This document shows positions 29,091-41,037 of a DNA stretch of 64,000 bases, piece after piece. How positions within the stretch are numbered: position 1 is the stretch's first letter; the number at the start of each line of letters is the position of its first letter. The DNA lies in the NCBI GenBank assembly GCA_026936335.1, contig JAPMXV010000069.1:1-64000 (forward strand), written 5' to 3'. The notes under the pieces were generated by a model. The model searched no databases, was not told the DNA's origin, and saw only the letters and a list, made by a program, of their open reading frames with translations. The DNA is from Mantamonas sphyraenae (taxonomy: Eukaryota; CRuMs; Mantamonadidae). The translations under genes and the position numbers were made by a program.

Positions 29091-30383
29091 TCCCACACTC
29101 TCGGCCGTTTTCCTCGCGACGCCACGCACCATTTTCCTCTCGCTGACCCAAACCCCCCCACCGTAGACGAATACGTGGAAGTGCAGGGAGACTCCGGCAG
29201 TGACCACTCGTCCGTATCTGGGGCACACATGGGCCGTCGCAGCAGCCGCGTTGGAAGCGTGGTGGGCAATCTGGACGCGTTGGCAGCCGTGCTGGACGAG
29301 CTGGACAGCGAGGGCAGCACGCGACGGGGAGACTTTGGCAGCATTCCGGCGTGTGAGTACTCGTCGGAGCTGCAGGAAGCATTGGAGGTTGTGGAGGATG
29401 CCATGAACAACAACGAGGGATGGAAACTGGAGAACGGAGAGGCCGGGGTGACTGTGCACAAGAAGAAGTACAGCAACAAGGGCGTGGAGGCTGTGAAAGG
29501 GTGTGGCATGGTCAAGGCACCCCCGGATATGATCTTTGACTTTGTCATGGATGCAAACGCACGTGTGACCTACGACCCGGTCATCACCACCTGCCAGGTG
29601 CCCGACCGTCTCAACGACCAAACCGACCTCGTGTACTTCACCACCCACGGCGTGTGGCCCGCAGCGCCACGTGACTTTTGCACCATCCGTGCATGGACAC
29701 GCAAGAGCGACGGCACCTACCTCATCGTCCTCACCAGCGTCGAGTCGGACCTCGTTCCCGTCGAGAAGGACCACACACGTGGCTACCTCTACTTCCAGGG
29801 CATCCAGATTGTGCCCCTCGACGCAGACCGATGCGAGGTCACCGTTGCCGTGGCCGCCGATCCCAAGGGCTGGCTTCCGCCGGCCATCTCTGCCCTGGCC
29901 TTCCAACGCCAGGCCATGGTGGTGGCCCAGATCCAACGCATCCTCACCTTTACCGTCCAGACACGTGAACGTCTCATCAGCCAACTGCGTGCCAAGATGC
30001 GAGCACACAGTGGCGCAGCCGCCGCAGGGGCAACTGGCGCTTCGCTGGGCCACCGCAGACGCCGTTCCTCGGGCTCCTCGCAGCATTCGTTGCATGTGGC
30101 GGCGGCCGCAGCTGCCGGCGGGGCACCCGTCACCTCACCCCCCATGTTGAGTGTGGAGGCCATGTCTGAGGATGGCGACGAGATGTTCCACGACGCGGAA
30201 GAGGGTGACGAGTTCCACTTTGTCTACCAGCCGCCCTCGGGTGACCAGGCACGCCTTGGCAGCAGCCACAGCAGCCACAGCAGCAGCAGCCACAACCATC
30301 CACACCATCAGCAGCAACACGGCAACAGCCGACGTGCCTCTCGATCACGATCCAGGTCGCGCTCCCGCCCTCGACGAGGATGA
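28096..30383 (+). CDS. MENTAL-START protein, STARD3/MLN64-like sterol transporter
   Basis: Exons 28096-28356, 28480-28672, 28831-29031 and 29167-30383 give 623 residues. Exons 1-2 encode four hydrophobic segments of a MENTAL domain (VRRVFGFLALFDLTAS to SVWSASEVFAKMVVLAAFGL). An acidic linker follows, then a START domain beginning NEGWKLENGEAGVTVHKKKY with APRDFCTIRAW and DPKGWLPPAISALAFQRQAM. STARD3 sits on late endosomes and moves cholesterol at ER contacts. A Ser/Arg/His-rich tail of about 130 residues ends in an RSRSRSR cluster not found in animal STARD3. The linker has FFAT-like candidates near 28960-29012. Two introns carry long GT tracts. Confidence 0.88.
29053..29088 (+). repeat. (GT)18 tract in an intron of the STARD3-like gene
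   Basis: Eighteen uninterrupted GT dinucleotides begin 22 bases after the 5' splice site (donor at 29032) in the intron 29032-29166. It is the longest dinucleotide microsatellite I saw in the window. Confidence 0.95.
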
Positions 30384-30513
30384 AGCGACTGTGCAGCAGT
30401 GCGTCCCGTAGCCCAACAAATTCCCACACAGACACACACACACACACACTCGCACATTCGCACACGCACGCGTTCCTCTTCCTTTCCTTTGTTTCCAGAG
30501 ACAATCGAGCACC

Positions 30514-33500
30514 ATGGATGGGATCAGTTTGGACGAAGAAGATCTTGACGAGGTGGAAGACGTGCAGGCAAGCACGCTGAGGCGTGACACGAGCCTGGAT
30601 GAGCTGAGCACCGCAGAGAGTGTAAACAGTCTGATGATGCGCAGGGGCCAACGAGGCCGATCACGCAGCACCAGCAGCGTGGGCGACGACACTGCAGGCG
30701 GCGGCGGAGGCATGATGGAGCTGGATGATCCGGCCGGCACCGTAGGCGAGCAGCTGCCCCTGTGGATGGTCAACCAGATGCAAAAAGCCAACACCACAGA
30801 TCGCCAGTCGGGCCGTGGACAGACGGGTAGACGTGGACAGAGCAAAGCCATGCCTCGCACCCTGTCCAACGTGTCGGCGTCGACCAAGGCGTCCAAGCGA
30901 AAGCAAGCGTACAAGAGCATTGCGTCGGGCATTGGCGAGGACGACGAACAGGTGCCTGCGGTGGTCAAAGAATGGATGGAACCTCGGCCGGAACGACGCA
31001 AGGGCATCGAGGAGGCTCTGCAGGGCGTGTTGAGCGTCGACGACGAAACGGGCCACCTGCACATGCCCAAATGGAACGACCAGCGTATGAAGCTACGAGC
31101 ACGCAATGTGCACGTGGACACACGTCGTGACACACAGGAGTTGCAGGACAAGCTGGCGCTCGTGCAGGAGTACAGGGTAAGTATCCCAAAACCCCCCAAA
31201 AAGACCTACTCGTGGCGCCAAACAACGCGTTTCCAGCGCGCGCTTTTTTTCCGCCGACGCTTTGCGACCTTGCGCATTCTCCCTCCGCAAGCACGGCCGG
31301 CTGACACGTCAACCCTTCCGTCTCCTCTCTCGCTTCCCATCGCACAGACGCTCCTGGGCGACACGCTGCGCAGCATTGAAGAGGCGCTGGCTCACAACCG
31401 CGTCAAGCAGACGCGTCTCAAACGCAGCGTGGGCAACTGGCGTGGCGGAGGTTCAGATTCGTCGCGGCGTTCGCTCAATTTTGCCGTATGTGTAGCCAAA
31501 GGGAGTGGGTGGGAACACACACACACACACACACACACAGGGCATGGGCACTGCTGACACGACACATCTGCTGCAACACATTGCACACAGGGAGGCCTGG
31601 ACGAACAGAAGACGGCGTCGCAGTACTCGCTGCAGCTGCACACGCTGAACCCGAGGCGGCAGGGAAGCGAGTTTTCCAAGTTTACGATTGGGACGCTGTT
31701 TGTGGACAGCAAGAGCGTTCCAGAGGACAACTCAGAGACGGTGGAGAGGAGGGAACAGGTGGAGGCACTTCCGAACAAGGAACGCACACGATCATGGAAG
31801 GTCAAAGAGCTGGAGTCCCTACGCAAGGGCGTGCGTCAGCAGAACCAAAAGCTGACGATGAAGGCACGAGTGCGGGAACACAGTGCACGACTGCCTCCGG
31901 AAGAGTGGGAGAAACTGAACAAGGCAGTGATGACCATGCCCGCGAACGAGCTGGAACGGTACAACGATGAGATCGACTGGGAGTATGTGTCCGCTGCATA
32001 TGTGCCCACACGCACACCCATCGAATGTCAGCTGCGCTGGAAGAACCAGGAAGATCCCAACATCAACTTTGGGCCTTGGACAGAGGAGGAGGACGCACTG
32101 ATCACCTCGTGGGGCAAGCGGGACGACCTGCACGACAAGGGGGGCTGGGAGATGGTGGCACGAGAGTGTGGCAATGGACGCGTGCCATGGCAATGCTACG
32201 CACGACACCAGGCCCGCTTTGCGCTGTCCCAAGGCAATCTGGAGTGGAGTGCCGCCGAACTGAGCCGACTCAAGGAGGCACTCAAGGTGTATGGCAAGAA
32301 CTGGCAGGAGGTGAGCATGCATGTGAGCACACGCACACCGCAGCAGTGTCTCATTCGCTTCACGCGTGCTCTCAGCACAGCACGCCAGGGCGAGTGGGAT
32401 TGGCTTGAAGTCGACGCCTTGCATGCCACCCTCTTTGCCTATGGCTACCCCGAGCGTGAGCGCTTGTACAAAAAGCTCAAGGGCAGTGACGAGGCGTCGG
32501 TGCCCACGCACAAGCTGGGTGGGAAGAAGCGCAATGTCAAGGCCAGGTACAACTGGGGCCGCGTGGCTCGACACGTGCCTCGTCGTCTCGATACGCAGTG
32601 TAGGGACAGGTACACACACAACACCCACCCTGCGCTGTGGCGTACCAAGCCTTGGGAGATGGAGGAAGATGCCATTGTCAACTTGGCCGTGAGCAAGTTG
32701 GGCCTCAGCCGCTGGCATCTGATTGCACGTTTGCTGCCCGAGCGCACGGCCGCACACGTCAAGGCACGCTACGAGGCGTTGAACCCCGACCTGGGGCGAC
32801 TGCCCATGCAGGTGTCACGCCACCACTCCAACATGTATGTCAAGCAGGAGCAGCGGCTGCGCAACGAACTGATGAACGAGTCTGAACGCGAGGAGGAGGA
32901 ACGCAGGGAACGCGAAGCCGCCAAGGAAGAGGACGAACGGATGTACGAAGAGTTTGTGGCGCACATGAAGGAGTACCAGCACAGGCTGTGGATGTTTACG
33001 CAAATCGAGTACCGCACGGAAACGCTTGCCAGCGGACGAGAGACCACACGCCAGCAGATCGACGTCATGCGTCCCTCCACCTACTGCTCGCTAGCCGACG
33101 AACCATTCCAGCCACGCTGCAGGCGTCTCCAGCGCAAGGTGCTTCTCAGGCTGGCACGTGACGAGGACGAGGAGATGGTCATTGAAAGCCATCCCGACGA
33201 CCAGCTGCCCGTGGCCGTCGATGGTGTGCAACCCAAGCCCATTGAATTTCAGCCCATCATGGACAAGAACAACGCACACGAACGTCTCGAAGCCATGGAG
33301 GCCGAGTTTGCTGGACGTGTTGGATTTCGCTCGCACAGGAGATCCGAGAGCGCGGAAGACAACGATGGAGAGGACGAGCTGGGAGACGACGATGATGATG
33401 ACGACGATGAAGACGACGACGACGATGAAGACGACGAAGAGGACGAGGCGGACGAAGAACAGGTGGAAACCACCCCGGCCCTCAGCGCACAACAGACAGT

Positions 33501-33720
33501 GAGGACCACCGACGAGGATCAGATCAAAAGCAGGCGAGGACGGCGAGCGTCATCGAAGCGCGCGCGTGGGTATGACGACAATGATGACGACGACGGTGAT
33601 GGAGGTGATGACGACGACGAGTTCATCCTGGGCGAGGACGAGGAAGTTGCCCTGGATCCCACACCTTCCACAGGCACACGCCGCTCCACACGCAAGAGAC
33701 AACGAACAACACAAAGTTGA
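30514..33720 (+). CDS. SNAPC4-like multi-Myb protein
   Basis: Exons 30514-31176, 31348-31485 and 31591-33720 give 976 residues. A half Myb repeat (IDWEYVSAAYVPTRTPIECQ, then LRWKNQEDP) is followed by Myb repeats starting FGPWTEEEDALI, LEWSAAELSRLKEAL, a diverged one with YNWGRVARHVPRRLDTQCRD and one with KPWEMEEDAIVNL. This series of a half plus about four repeats is characteristic of SNAPC4 (SNAP190), the DNA-binding subunit of the complex that starts snRNA transcription. The N-terminal 220 residues are disordered. The C terminus has a long Asp/Glu run (about 33370-33460) and a basic RRSTRKRQR end. A (CA)n tract precedes the third exon. Confidence 0.8.
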
Positions 33721-33760
33721 CACACGCACAGGGGTGTGAACAAGAAGAAACCGGTGGCGT

Positions 33761-34773
33761 TTAATCCTCCTCCATCTCAGCGACGTCGGAATCCTTGATA
33801 GCCAGCTTCTTGGCATGGAGCACACGCCACAGCTCGTTGACCTTGGCGAGCTGGGCGTTGAGACGCACCTGGTTGGCGCGGTAGGAGGCCTTGCTTGCCT
33901 CCAGGCGCTTGCCGTTGAGAGCACCCACCGCCTTCTCGGCAGCCTGCTTGCGCTGGCACGCCTTGACCAGAGTCTTGAACGAGCGCTTGTCTGTGTGGGA
34001 TGGGCATTTGGGCATACAACCGTGTCAGTGTCCCTGTTGTGAACGGCCACAGGCCTGGCCACGACGCAAAGAACGAATCTGCCTTTGCCGCAGCCTTTTT
34101 TCTCGCATTCCGCGCTTCGCTTCACACGCTACACGAGAACAGGGCTGACTTTGCGGCTCGTCAAGGCTGCGTATATGATTCTGCGACACGTTGTTGGTAC
34201 GTGCGACAGCTGTACTCGACGTATGCGACCTGCAGCGTGCAGCGAGAGGAACCGGGTCCCAGCGCAGCCCTGTGTGTGAAAAAACTCGTGGGCGATTCAC
34301 CTACCGTTGGCCTTGATGCGGTTGATGCGCTTCTTCAGCGACGACAGCAGCTTCTTGATGGCCGTGTAGTGAGCCTTGTGGATCTTCAGGTCGGAATCAT
34401 CGTCCTGTACAGCCAAACACACGCTTTCCGGTGTCAGCGCCGGCCACAAAAAAGGGCTACACAGTGCGTCCATTGCCCACCCGGCGGTCCTCCTTCTCCC
34501 GCCCCGCCGCCGTGGCTCTTCCCTCCCTCACACTCGAATCACACACACACACACACACACGTTCGACTCTCAACATACCGCAACCACGCCACTGTTGCTC
34601 TCCTCCTCGTCCTCCACCTCATCCTCGGACATTTCGTGCCCAACGAACGTGTCTTCGTCGCTGTCCAGCAGGGCATCGTCAGCCGAATCCTCGGCATCCG
34701 ACAGCTGCACATCGGCAGCAGCGACCATGCACACGGCAGCAGCCATCAGCAAAGCCAACAGGGTGAACTTCAT
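33761..34773 (-). CDS. Small secreted or ER-luminal helical protein, unknown family
   Basis: Exons 34773-34579, 34404-34305 and 33990-33761 give 174 residues. The N terminus is a clear signal peptide (MKFTLLALLMAAAVCMVAAA) followed by about 45 very acidic residues (DSDEDTFVGHEMSEDE). The rest is Lys/Ala/Arg-rich and helical, for example YTAIKKLLSSLKKRINRI and a second long helix ending MEED. No ER-retention signal or membrane anchor is seen. The second intron (33991-34304, 314 bases) is the longest in the window and is AT-richer. I cannot assign a function. Confidence 0.75.
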
Positions 34774-34971
34774 GGTGGTGGGTGAGTGTTTTTGTGTTTG
34801 CTTCCTCTGCGCCCACCCTCCACCCTCCCTCCCCTCTCCACACTTTCCACTTGGCATCCACATCCCTGCCACCTTTCTAATCCATGCATACACCCGTCCA
34901 AACGGCATGCAAGGGCAGGAGCACCGGTTGCTTGCCGTGTGCGCTTCTCCGCCCAAAGACCACCCTTCCCA

Positions 34972-35419
34972 ATGGCTCCTTCTCCGCCTTCCGGTTCCAC
35001 CATGGACTTTGAAGGTCAGGCGCAGGCCGAGCGCCTCTACCAGCTCGTCCTTATGTTCTTTGCCGTCCTGGGCTACGGCATGGCCTACTTCATGCAGGAC
35101 ATCTACTTCCTCGCCTTTACCATGGCCATTGGCACTCTCGCCACCGCCTTTGTACGCTTCACCTCACCCTTCCCGTTGGCCTAAGCGAGTGAACACCGGC
35201 GCACTCTTGTCGCTGCGTGGCTGCACGAGGCCTTTAACCCGGCGTCTGCTTCTCTCTGACGTCAACCCTCCCTGGCCCGCCCCCACACTCACACCAGACT
35301 CCCGCCGCCCCCAATCCACCCCACAGCTCATTGTGCCTGTCTGGCCAGGGTTCACCAAGAACCAAATCCAGTGGCTTCCGCCCATGTACAGCGACGACGA
35401 CGAAGACAACAACGAGTAG
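34972..35419 (+). CDS. SPCS1: Signal peptidase complex subunit 1 (SPC12)
   Basis: Exons 34972-35151 and 35327-35419 give 90 residues (80 if the second ATG at 35002 is used). MDFEGQAQAERLYQLVLMFF matches the conserved MDxxGQxxAE start of SPCS1, followed by two hydrophobic hairpin segments. LIVPVWPGFTKNQIQWLPP in exon 2 matches the family C-terminal P-W-P and WLP pattern. A short acidic tail ends the protein. SPCS1 helps define substrates of the ER signal peptidase whose catalytic subunit SEC11 is at 19795-20554. It is divergent from the gene starting at 34773, with 198 bases between ATGs. Confidence 0.9.
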
Positions 35420-35568
35420 GATGCGGGACGGGCCCCCCGTCTCCACACCACACAAAGACACACACACACACACATCAAACCCATGCTCGAGCCATCCAGC
35501 CGGCACATTGCCTCCCATCACGTGAACAACCAAAAGAAAACACTGATCCATCATTGTTTTCTGCCCTT

Positions 35569-37385
35569 TCATTTGTTGAGAAAGTTCCTTCGCTTGCCCT
35601 CAAACCCGGGACGGTTCTTCTTTCCGCCACCACCACCACCTCCTCCTCCTCCTCCCGAGCCACCCTTGCGTGCCCCACCGCCTCCATTCTTCTTCTTGCG
35701 CTCCGCCTGCTCCTTGAGACGCTGCGTACGCTGTGTCTGTCGCTGTGCCATGGCCTTCTCCAGTGCCTTGGATCGTGCTCGCCACTTCTGCTTCGACTTT
35801 TCCTTCTTCTTGGCCTCCCGCTTGAGAGCCTTCTTGATCAGAGCCGGATCCGACAGCAGCTTCTTGCCCTCTGCCTTCTGCAGGGCTCCCTCCCATTTCA
35901 TGCTCTTCTTCTTCTCCTCTGCCTCCACCGTGCCCTCCATGGCTGCCAATTGCTTCTGTTCCTCCTCTGCCTTGCTCAGGGCTGCTCGCATCTTGCTCTT
36001 CTTCGACCCCTTCTTGCTGTTGCCCAGCTTGCTCTCCTCCACGTCCGTAAACTCAAACTTGGCGTAGCGCACATCGTATGCATCGTCCTCTGTGCGTGGC
36101 TGTCCCTTGCCTCCACGTCCTCCACTGCTGCTGCTCCCTCCTTCTGCCGCCTCTCGTGCCTTGGCCTCCTTCCGCCTCTTCTTCTCCTCCTCCTCCTTCT
36201 TCCGCTCCTTCTTGCTCATCTTCTTGGCCCGTTTCCTGTCACCTCCCTCACCTGCTTCTGCCCCGTCCGCCCCTTCCTCCTCTTCCGCCTTGCGCTTTGC
36301 TCGCATGGCGTGGATCTTGTCGTGCAGCCGCTGTTTCAGCTCATCCCGTGTCGCTATGTGTCGTTGAATCCCCGTCCCCCCATACATCCACCCATTGCGT
36401 GTCAGCATTTCCCCCCACCCCATCATCCACAAGACCACACCACAATGTCCCACCCCAGTCACAAACTCACATGTGTTCAGCTGCAGCTTCTCCGCTGGCA
36501 ATGGTTTGCGGTTCACTCGTTCCTTGGCATTGCCCAGTCCGCCAAACGTCGTCCCCTTGGCCATGTCTCCCTCCTCTGTGTCCTCCCCTCCCTCTTTCTT
36601 GCCCTTGCGCTTGCCCTTGCGTTGCTTGCTTTGTGTCTCTTCCGCTGCTGTCTCTTGCTCTTCCTCCTCGGGCTCCTCATCCCCGTCTGTGTCCTGTGAA
36701 CGCCTGCTCGTCCGCTTCCTTCCCTTCCGAGCCTGCTCCTCCTCCAACAGACGCTGATGCACATCCAACACTGTTTCCACCTTGTCTGGATTCAACTGTC
36801 CCATCCCACAACCCGATTCATGGTCGTGTCAGTGGCCCCCCTGCGTCTTGGCCCGTCCCTGTGCACATGCATCATCCACAATTCTCCCCCTGCCACTCAC
36901 CTTTTCCATCTTGCGCTCCCTTGCACGCTCCTTGATGGCCTGCTTCGGTGCCTTGCCCTTCTTGTTGTGCATGTACTTGTGCTGTTGTCCGTTTGTGTCC
37001 ATCCCAGTCCCAGGTGTGTACCCCGCGCCGCCGGCCGTGCAGGAAATCCGTCGTCAGCCTCCTCTCTTCCACCCCCCATCCCTCCCCCTCCCCTGCCATC
37101 CCCATCTGCCCCTTGTGCAACCTACGTATGGCGTGTCATCGCCTTCATGCATGGGAAAGTAGTACTTGGCTGGAATCAGTTGGACCATCGAGTCCAGGAC
37201 TGTACAGGGTGTGTGTTCTGGTCAGTGTCCCCCCTCTCGCTCTTTCTCCTCTCTTTCTCCCCATCCCTTGCCTCTGCACAGACGTAAAGTCTGTATTCAC
37301 TGCCACACTCAGACTCGATGTCCATGCTCCCCTCTCAGCCCATGCACAACTTACACGCTGCGTCCTTGGCAACCTCAACCTGCAT
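35569..37385 (-). CDS. SURF6: Ribosome-biogenesis protein SURF6 / Rrp14
   Basis: Five exons, 37385-37355, 37199-37126, 36981-36901, 36795-36471 and 36353-35569, give 431 residues. The N terminus across exons 1-2 reads AAFLDSMVQLIPAKYYF, matching the Rrp14-N pattern (LIPAKYY). The C-terminal SURF6 domain has KWEGALQKAEGKKLLSDPAL followed by KREAKKKEKSKQKWRARSK and the Arg/Lys-rich end. It acts in the nucleolus in small- and large-subunit rRNA maturation. The C-terminal tail has a Gly run after KRQ-rich helices. The last intron (117 bases) is a multiple of three without stop codons, so unspliced RNA would still read through. Confidence 0.92.
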
Positions 37386-38232
37386 TTTCGCTTTGGGAAG
37401 GGCACCGCGACCGCGGGGGAGCAAGACGGCACACTTCGAGATGGCCAGTCCATGGCAAGGGTCTTTTGAGGAGAGGGTACGTTTGGGATTTCTGTTTTGT
37501 TCATTTCATATGTATAATGCTGCTGGACTGGGTGTGGAGGGGGAGTGGCGGAAGATGCGCTGCGCCGCATGCGACCCTGCGCACACGTTTGCCACGCTGG
37601 CACGGCTCACTGACACAAAGTGGATGTATGGTGCAAACAGACGCATAGGAAAAGGGTGTATGCATACATGGATAGACACGACATACACAGGGTGGGCCAT
37701 GAACGCGTGCAATGGGCCGGCAAAGTGCGAGGGCGGACCAGCGCCACGCCACCCACAGACAAAGCGCGTTTCACACGAGCACACACACGAGGTGACACGG
37801 CATGCAATGCTGCAGAAACACACACACTCAGACACAGACACACACACACAGAGTGTGGTGACATTTCAGCGCAGGCAATGGCACAGTAGAACACAAGGTG
37901 GATCAGAGGGGAACGCCGCAGTTGGACCACAACCACGTGCTCCGGGGTGTACATAATTCCTACATGAACATCATAAAGGACCCCAGCTCATCATATCCAC
38001 ATGCTATATTATTTAAAAACGCAGGTGCGTAGTTTAAATTCTACTGATGTGGTTGAACCGGCGCATCGATGCCACCCTCCCCCACAATCCTCCCCCTCCA
38101 CCCCCTCCCTCACCTTGTCTCTCCCTGCCTTCCTCCCCCCCACACCCCTTCCCCAGCTCCCCCATCCACACTATCCTCCCAATCCTCCTGCGCGGACGCC
38201 CCCACACGCACCCCCCCCCACACACACGCACC
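37386..38232. other. Long divergent intergenic region
   Basis: At about 850 bases this is one of the largest gaps in the window, between the starts of SURF6 and the methyltransferase. It includes a local AT-rich stretch near 37955-38045 containing TATATTATTTAAAA, unlike the GC-rich surroundings. CA-rich tracts lie near 37780-37850, and a C-run lies just before the methyltransferase ATG. No RNA gene with recognisable boxes was found. Open frames on both strands give low-complexity or Cys/His-rich peptides without family signatures. Confidence 0.5.
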
Positions 38233-39719
38233 ATGCACTGGAGATCATCATCATCCCCATCCATGCAATGGATGCTCATGGCAATGTTGGCGGCCCTTCT
38301 GCTGGTGTTGGCCACGAGTGCCGCTGCGGCTGCGGAGGCGGGCAAGCAGGATCCGCTGGACCGCGAAGACCAAAAGGTGCTTGGACGCGATCTGCCGCAG
38401 CTCAGCGACGATGACGACGCAGCCACAGAGGCAGCGGCGCAGAAGGAAGGCGAGACGCTGACACCAGAGGATCTGCTTGCTTTCCAGGGCAAAGCCGGAC
38501 CTGAAAGCGACGACGACCAAGAGGGCTTTGGTGACGGCGACGACGACGAGGCGGAAGAGGACGAAGAGGACGAAGGAGACGAGGCAGACGGACCCGCACG
38601 TGCAGGTGGATCCAATGCCATGCGCACGGCAAACTCGATGTCTGCGGAGGAGGTGAGCGGGGAGGAGGAGGAGGAGGGAGAGGAAGGAGGGGCGGAGGAG
38701 GAGGAGGAGGAAGAGCTGGAGCTGGATCTCAGCCGCTACGTCATCACACGCCCGTGGACTGTGGCCGAGAAGCGTGCCCATGCCGTAGCGTACACCAAGT
38801 TCCTGGCAGCACAGGCAAAGGTGTTTTGGCACACGGAGGAACCCATGCTCAAGGCCAACGGGCTCGTTCCCGGGGCTCAGGTGCTGGACATTGGCTGTGG
38901 CCCTTCGCACTGGCCCCAGGCCATGCTCGAGGCAGTGCCCACCGCAAACATCACATGTGTGGAGTTTGACAACGAACTGGCCACCATTGGACGTGCTCGC
39001 ATGCGCAAGTACATCGACAGCGGCAACTTCCGCATCGTCCACCACGACGCCACCAAGATGTTGGAACTCGTGGCCAACGGCACCCTTGCCACAAAGTCCT
39101 TTGACCTTGTCACCATGCGACTTGTCCTCCAGCACGTGCCCGACCCCATGGCTGTCGTCCGCGGTGCCAAGAAGCTCCTCAAGCACGGCGGCCACATTGT
39201 CATCCTCGATGCCGACGAAGCGTAGGTTTCCACCCCCCACGTGGCACCCACACACACACACCACTCACCCACTCACCCACGCACACCCACACACACAGTC
39301 TCAGCGACTGGATGAGTCACACCGTCCAGGGGATGGAAAAGGTATACCGTCTGTTCCATCACGTCAGCGCACTGACGCATGGGCCGTCTGACCCGCGCAT
39401 CGGTCGTAAGATCTGGGACTTTCTTCACGACCAAAAGTTCACGGACATTGTGGGCAAGATCGCAACCACGTCCAACCTCAACCAGGTGCCTCCCCTCTCC
39501 ATGGAAGACTTTCTGCCCTCCATCGACACCACCCTCATGCAACCCATCGTCTCTGCTGGCTGGATGTCCCAGGACGAGCTCTCGGGCATCCAGAAGGAGC
39601 TGGAGGAGAACATCAAGCAACCGGGCAACGATTTCATCTCCTGCTTCCTCATGCAGTTCACTGCACGCAAGCCCCTCAAGGCCAAGAAGAGTGCCAAGGC
39701 TGACACGAGCACCGCGTGA
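38233..39719 (+). CDS. Signal-peptide-bearing SAM-dependent methyltransferase
   Basis: Exons 38233-39221 and 39299-39719 give 469 residues. The N terminus has a hydrophobic signal segment (MLMAMLAALLLVLATSAAAAA), so the protein likely enters the ER. About 130 highly acidic Asp/Glu-rich residues follow. The class I methyltransferase core begins near residue 210 with motif I AQVLDIGCGPSHW, the acidic residue after strand 2 in TCVEFDNEL, then HHDATKML and FDLVTMRLVLQHVPDP (motif post-I and IV region) and KKLLKHGGHIVILDADEA. The substrate is not evident. A secretory methyltransferase with a long acidic prodomain-like stretch is unusual. Confidence 0.82.
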
Positions 39720-39797
39720 CGAAATGGAATGGAGAATGGAATGGAGAATGGATTGGAATTGAAACCAAAGCAACGTCCTTGTTTGCCTCCCTCTCCT

Positions 39798-41037
39798 TTA
39801 CGCCGAAGTGTCCTCCAGAGCAATCTCATCTTCCTCACGACCATCACGCAGGGGCACGGGTGCATGGATCTTGTTGTCCAGCTGTGATGCCAACAGGATG
39901 AGCCAGATGGGGAACAGGAAGAGACCAAAGAGAAGCACAATGACACCAAAGCCAATGGCAACGGCACCTGGCACAGCGCCAGTGGCCACGCTGACCTCGG
40001 TGATGAAGCCAATGACACCGAGCACGCCTGTAACAATGCCCAGGATGGCATGGCCACGCGACCACAGCTTGCCCTCGTGCTTCAGCGACAGGTTGGACAG
40101 CACAAACATGACCACTGCCAGCAGCAGCAGCTCCACACCAAACACCCAGATGAACATTGCACGAACCATCTCAAAGCTGATCTCCAGTGCCGCCAGCGTG
40201 TTGGCGTTCATGCCGGGGAACTTGGACAAGTAGTCGGCCACCTCGTACACACCCGCCTGTTGCAGAAACTCCAGGATCGGCAGTCCAGCCGCAAGAGCCA
40301 GGCATGCTCCAAGCGTGTTCAGCGAGCTTGAGCTCACGTTGAATCCCTCCAGTGCACGGCGTGCATCCAGACCCACCGTCAGCAGCAACAGGTAACCCTG
40401 AGTTCACACACCGCCGCCATTCGCAATGTCAGACCAGCCAACCTCATCACCACCACCACCACCACCACCACCACACACTCTCTCTCTGTGCCCTTCACTC
40501 TCTCTGTTCCTTACCACTCCAGTCAGGAACGACCCTGCCATGGCGTACGGAAACACCTCACGACGATGAGCCCACACCGTCTGCAGGTAAGAGTAGTCCA
40601 ACGCCTGTGTAGGAAACAGTGTGCCCATTGTCCCGAGTGTGTGTTTGTGTGTGTGTGTGTGGGCATCACATCCGCAACGTGTGTCAGCACGCACAGTCAA
40701 AGCCGTCGCCTTCCATTTTCCCTCCGAGGTCCGCGCCCGCGTGAACCCCGTCCCTTTCGTCCCCCCATGTCCATCTGCGTCCCTCCACAACCCGTATGCA
40801 CGCTCCTCCAACACCACAATGCGTCCATGCCCCTAACTGCCGCCATCCCACACACACTCTCTCTCTCCCTTCTCGTCCCGCCAAGGTTCCATCCCGCGCC
40901 AAACCCACCCTGTACTTCTTTGCGTCTGGCGCAGGGTTTGCACCACCCACCACACCGAATGCGATCAGCACCTCCAGCAGGGCTCCCAGCCAAAAGAACA
41001 GAGCTGCAGCAACAGCAATCTTGGTCGTCGTTCCCAT
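39798..41037 (-). CDS. Predicted multipass membrane protein, unknown family (272 aa)
   Basis: Exons 41037-40909, 40604-40515 and 40397-39798. It begins MGTTTKIAVAAALFFWLGAL, so a membrane segment starts almost at once. Further hydrophobic segments are TVGLDARRALEG-adjacent LGACLALAAGLPILEF, FIWVFGVELLLLAVVMFVLS, GIVTGVLGVIGFITEV and GFGVIVLLFGLFLFPIWLIL, about six in all. The C terminus is short and acidic. The first intron is long (304 bases). I recognise no family. It is divergent from the RasGAP gene, with only 60 bases between start codons. Confidence 0.75.

Noticed and set aside
32560-33720. Assignment of the multi-Myb protein to CDC5 or an Snf2-type regulator
   Set aside because: CDC5 has two N-terminal Myb repeats near residue 1, whereas this protein has a half repeat plus about four central repeats, the SNAPC4 layout.
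33991-34304. snoRNA hosted in the long intron
   Set aside because: I could not find paired C and D boxes, or an H box plus ACA with hairpins, at acceptable spacing; kept only as a low-interest observation.
37386-38046. Open frames in the divergent SURF6-methyltransferase spacer (for example 37318-37956)
   Set aside because: They overlap the well-supported first SURF6 exon or its promoter, have no conserved pattern, and lack splice sites giving a longer product.
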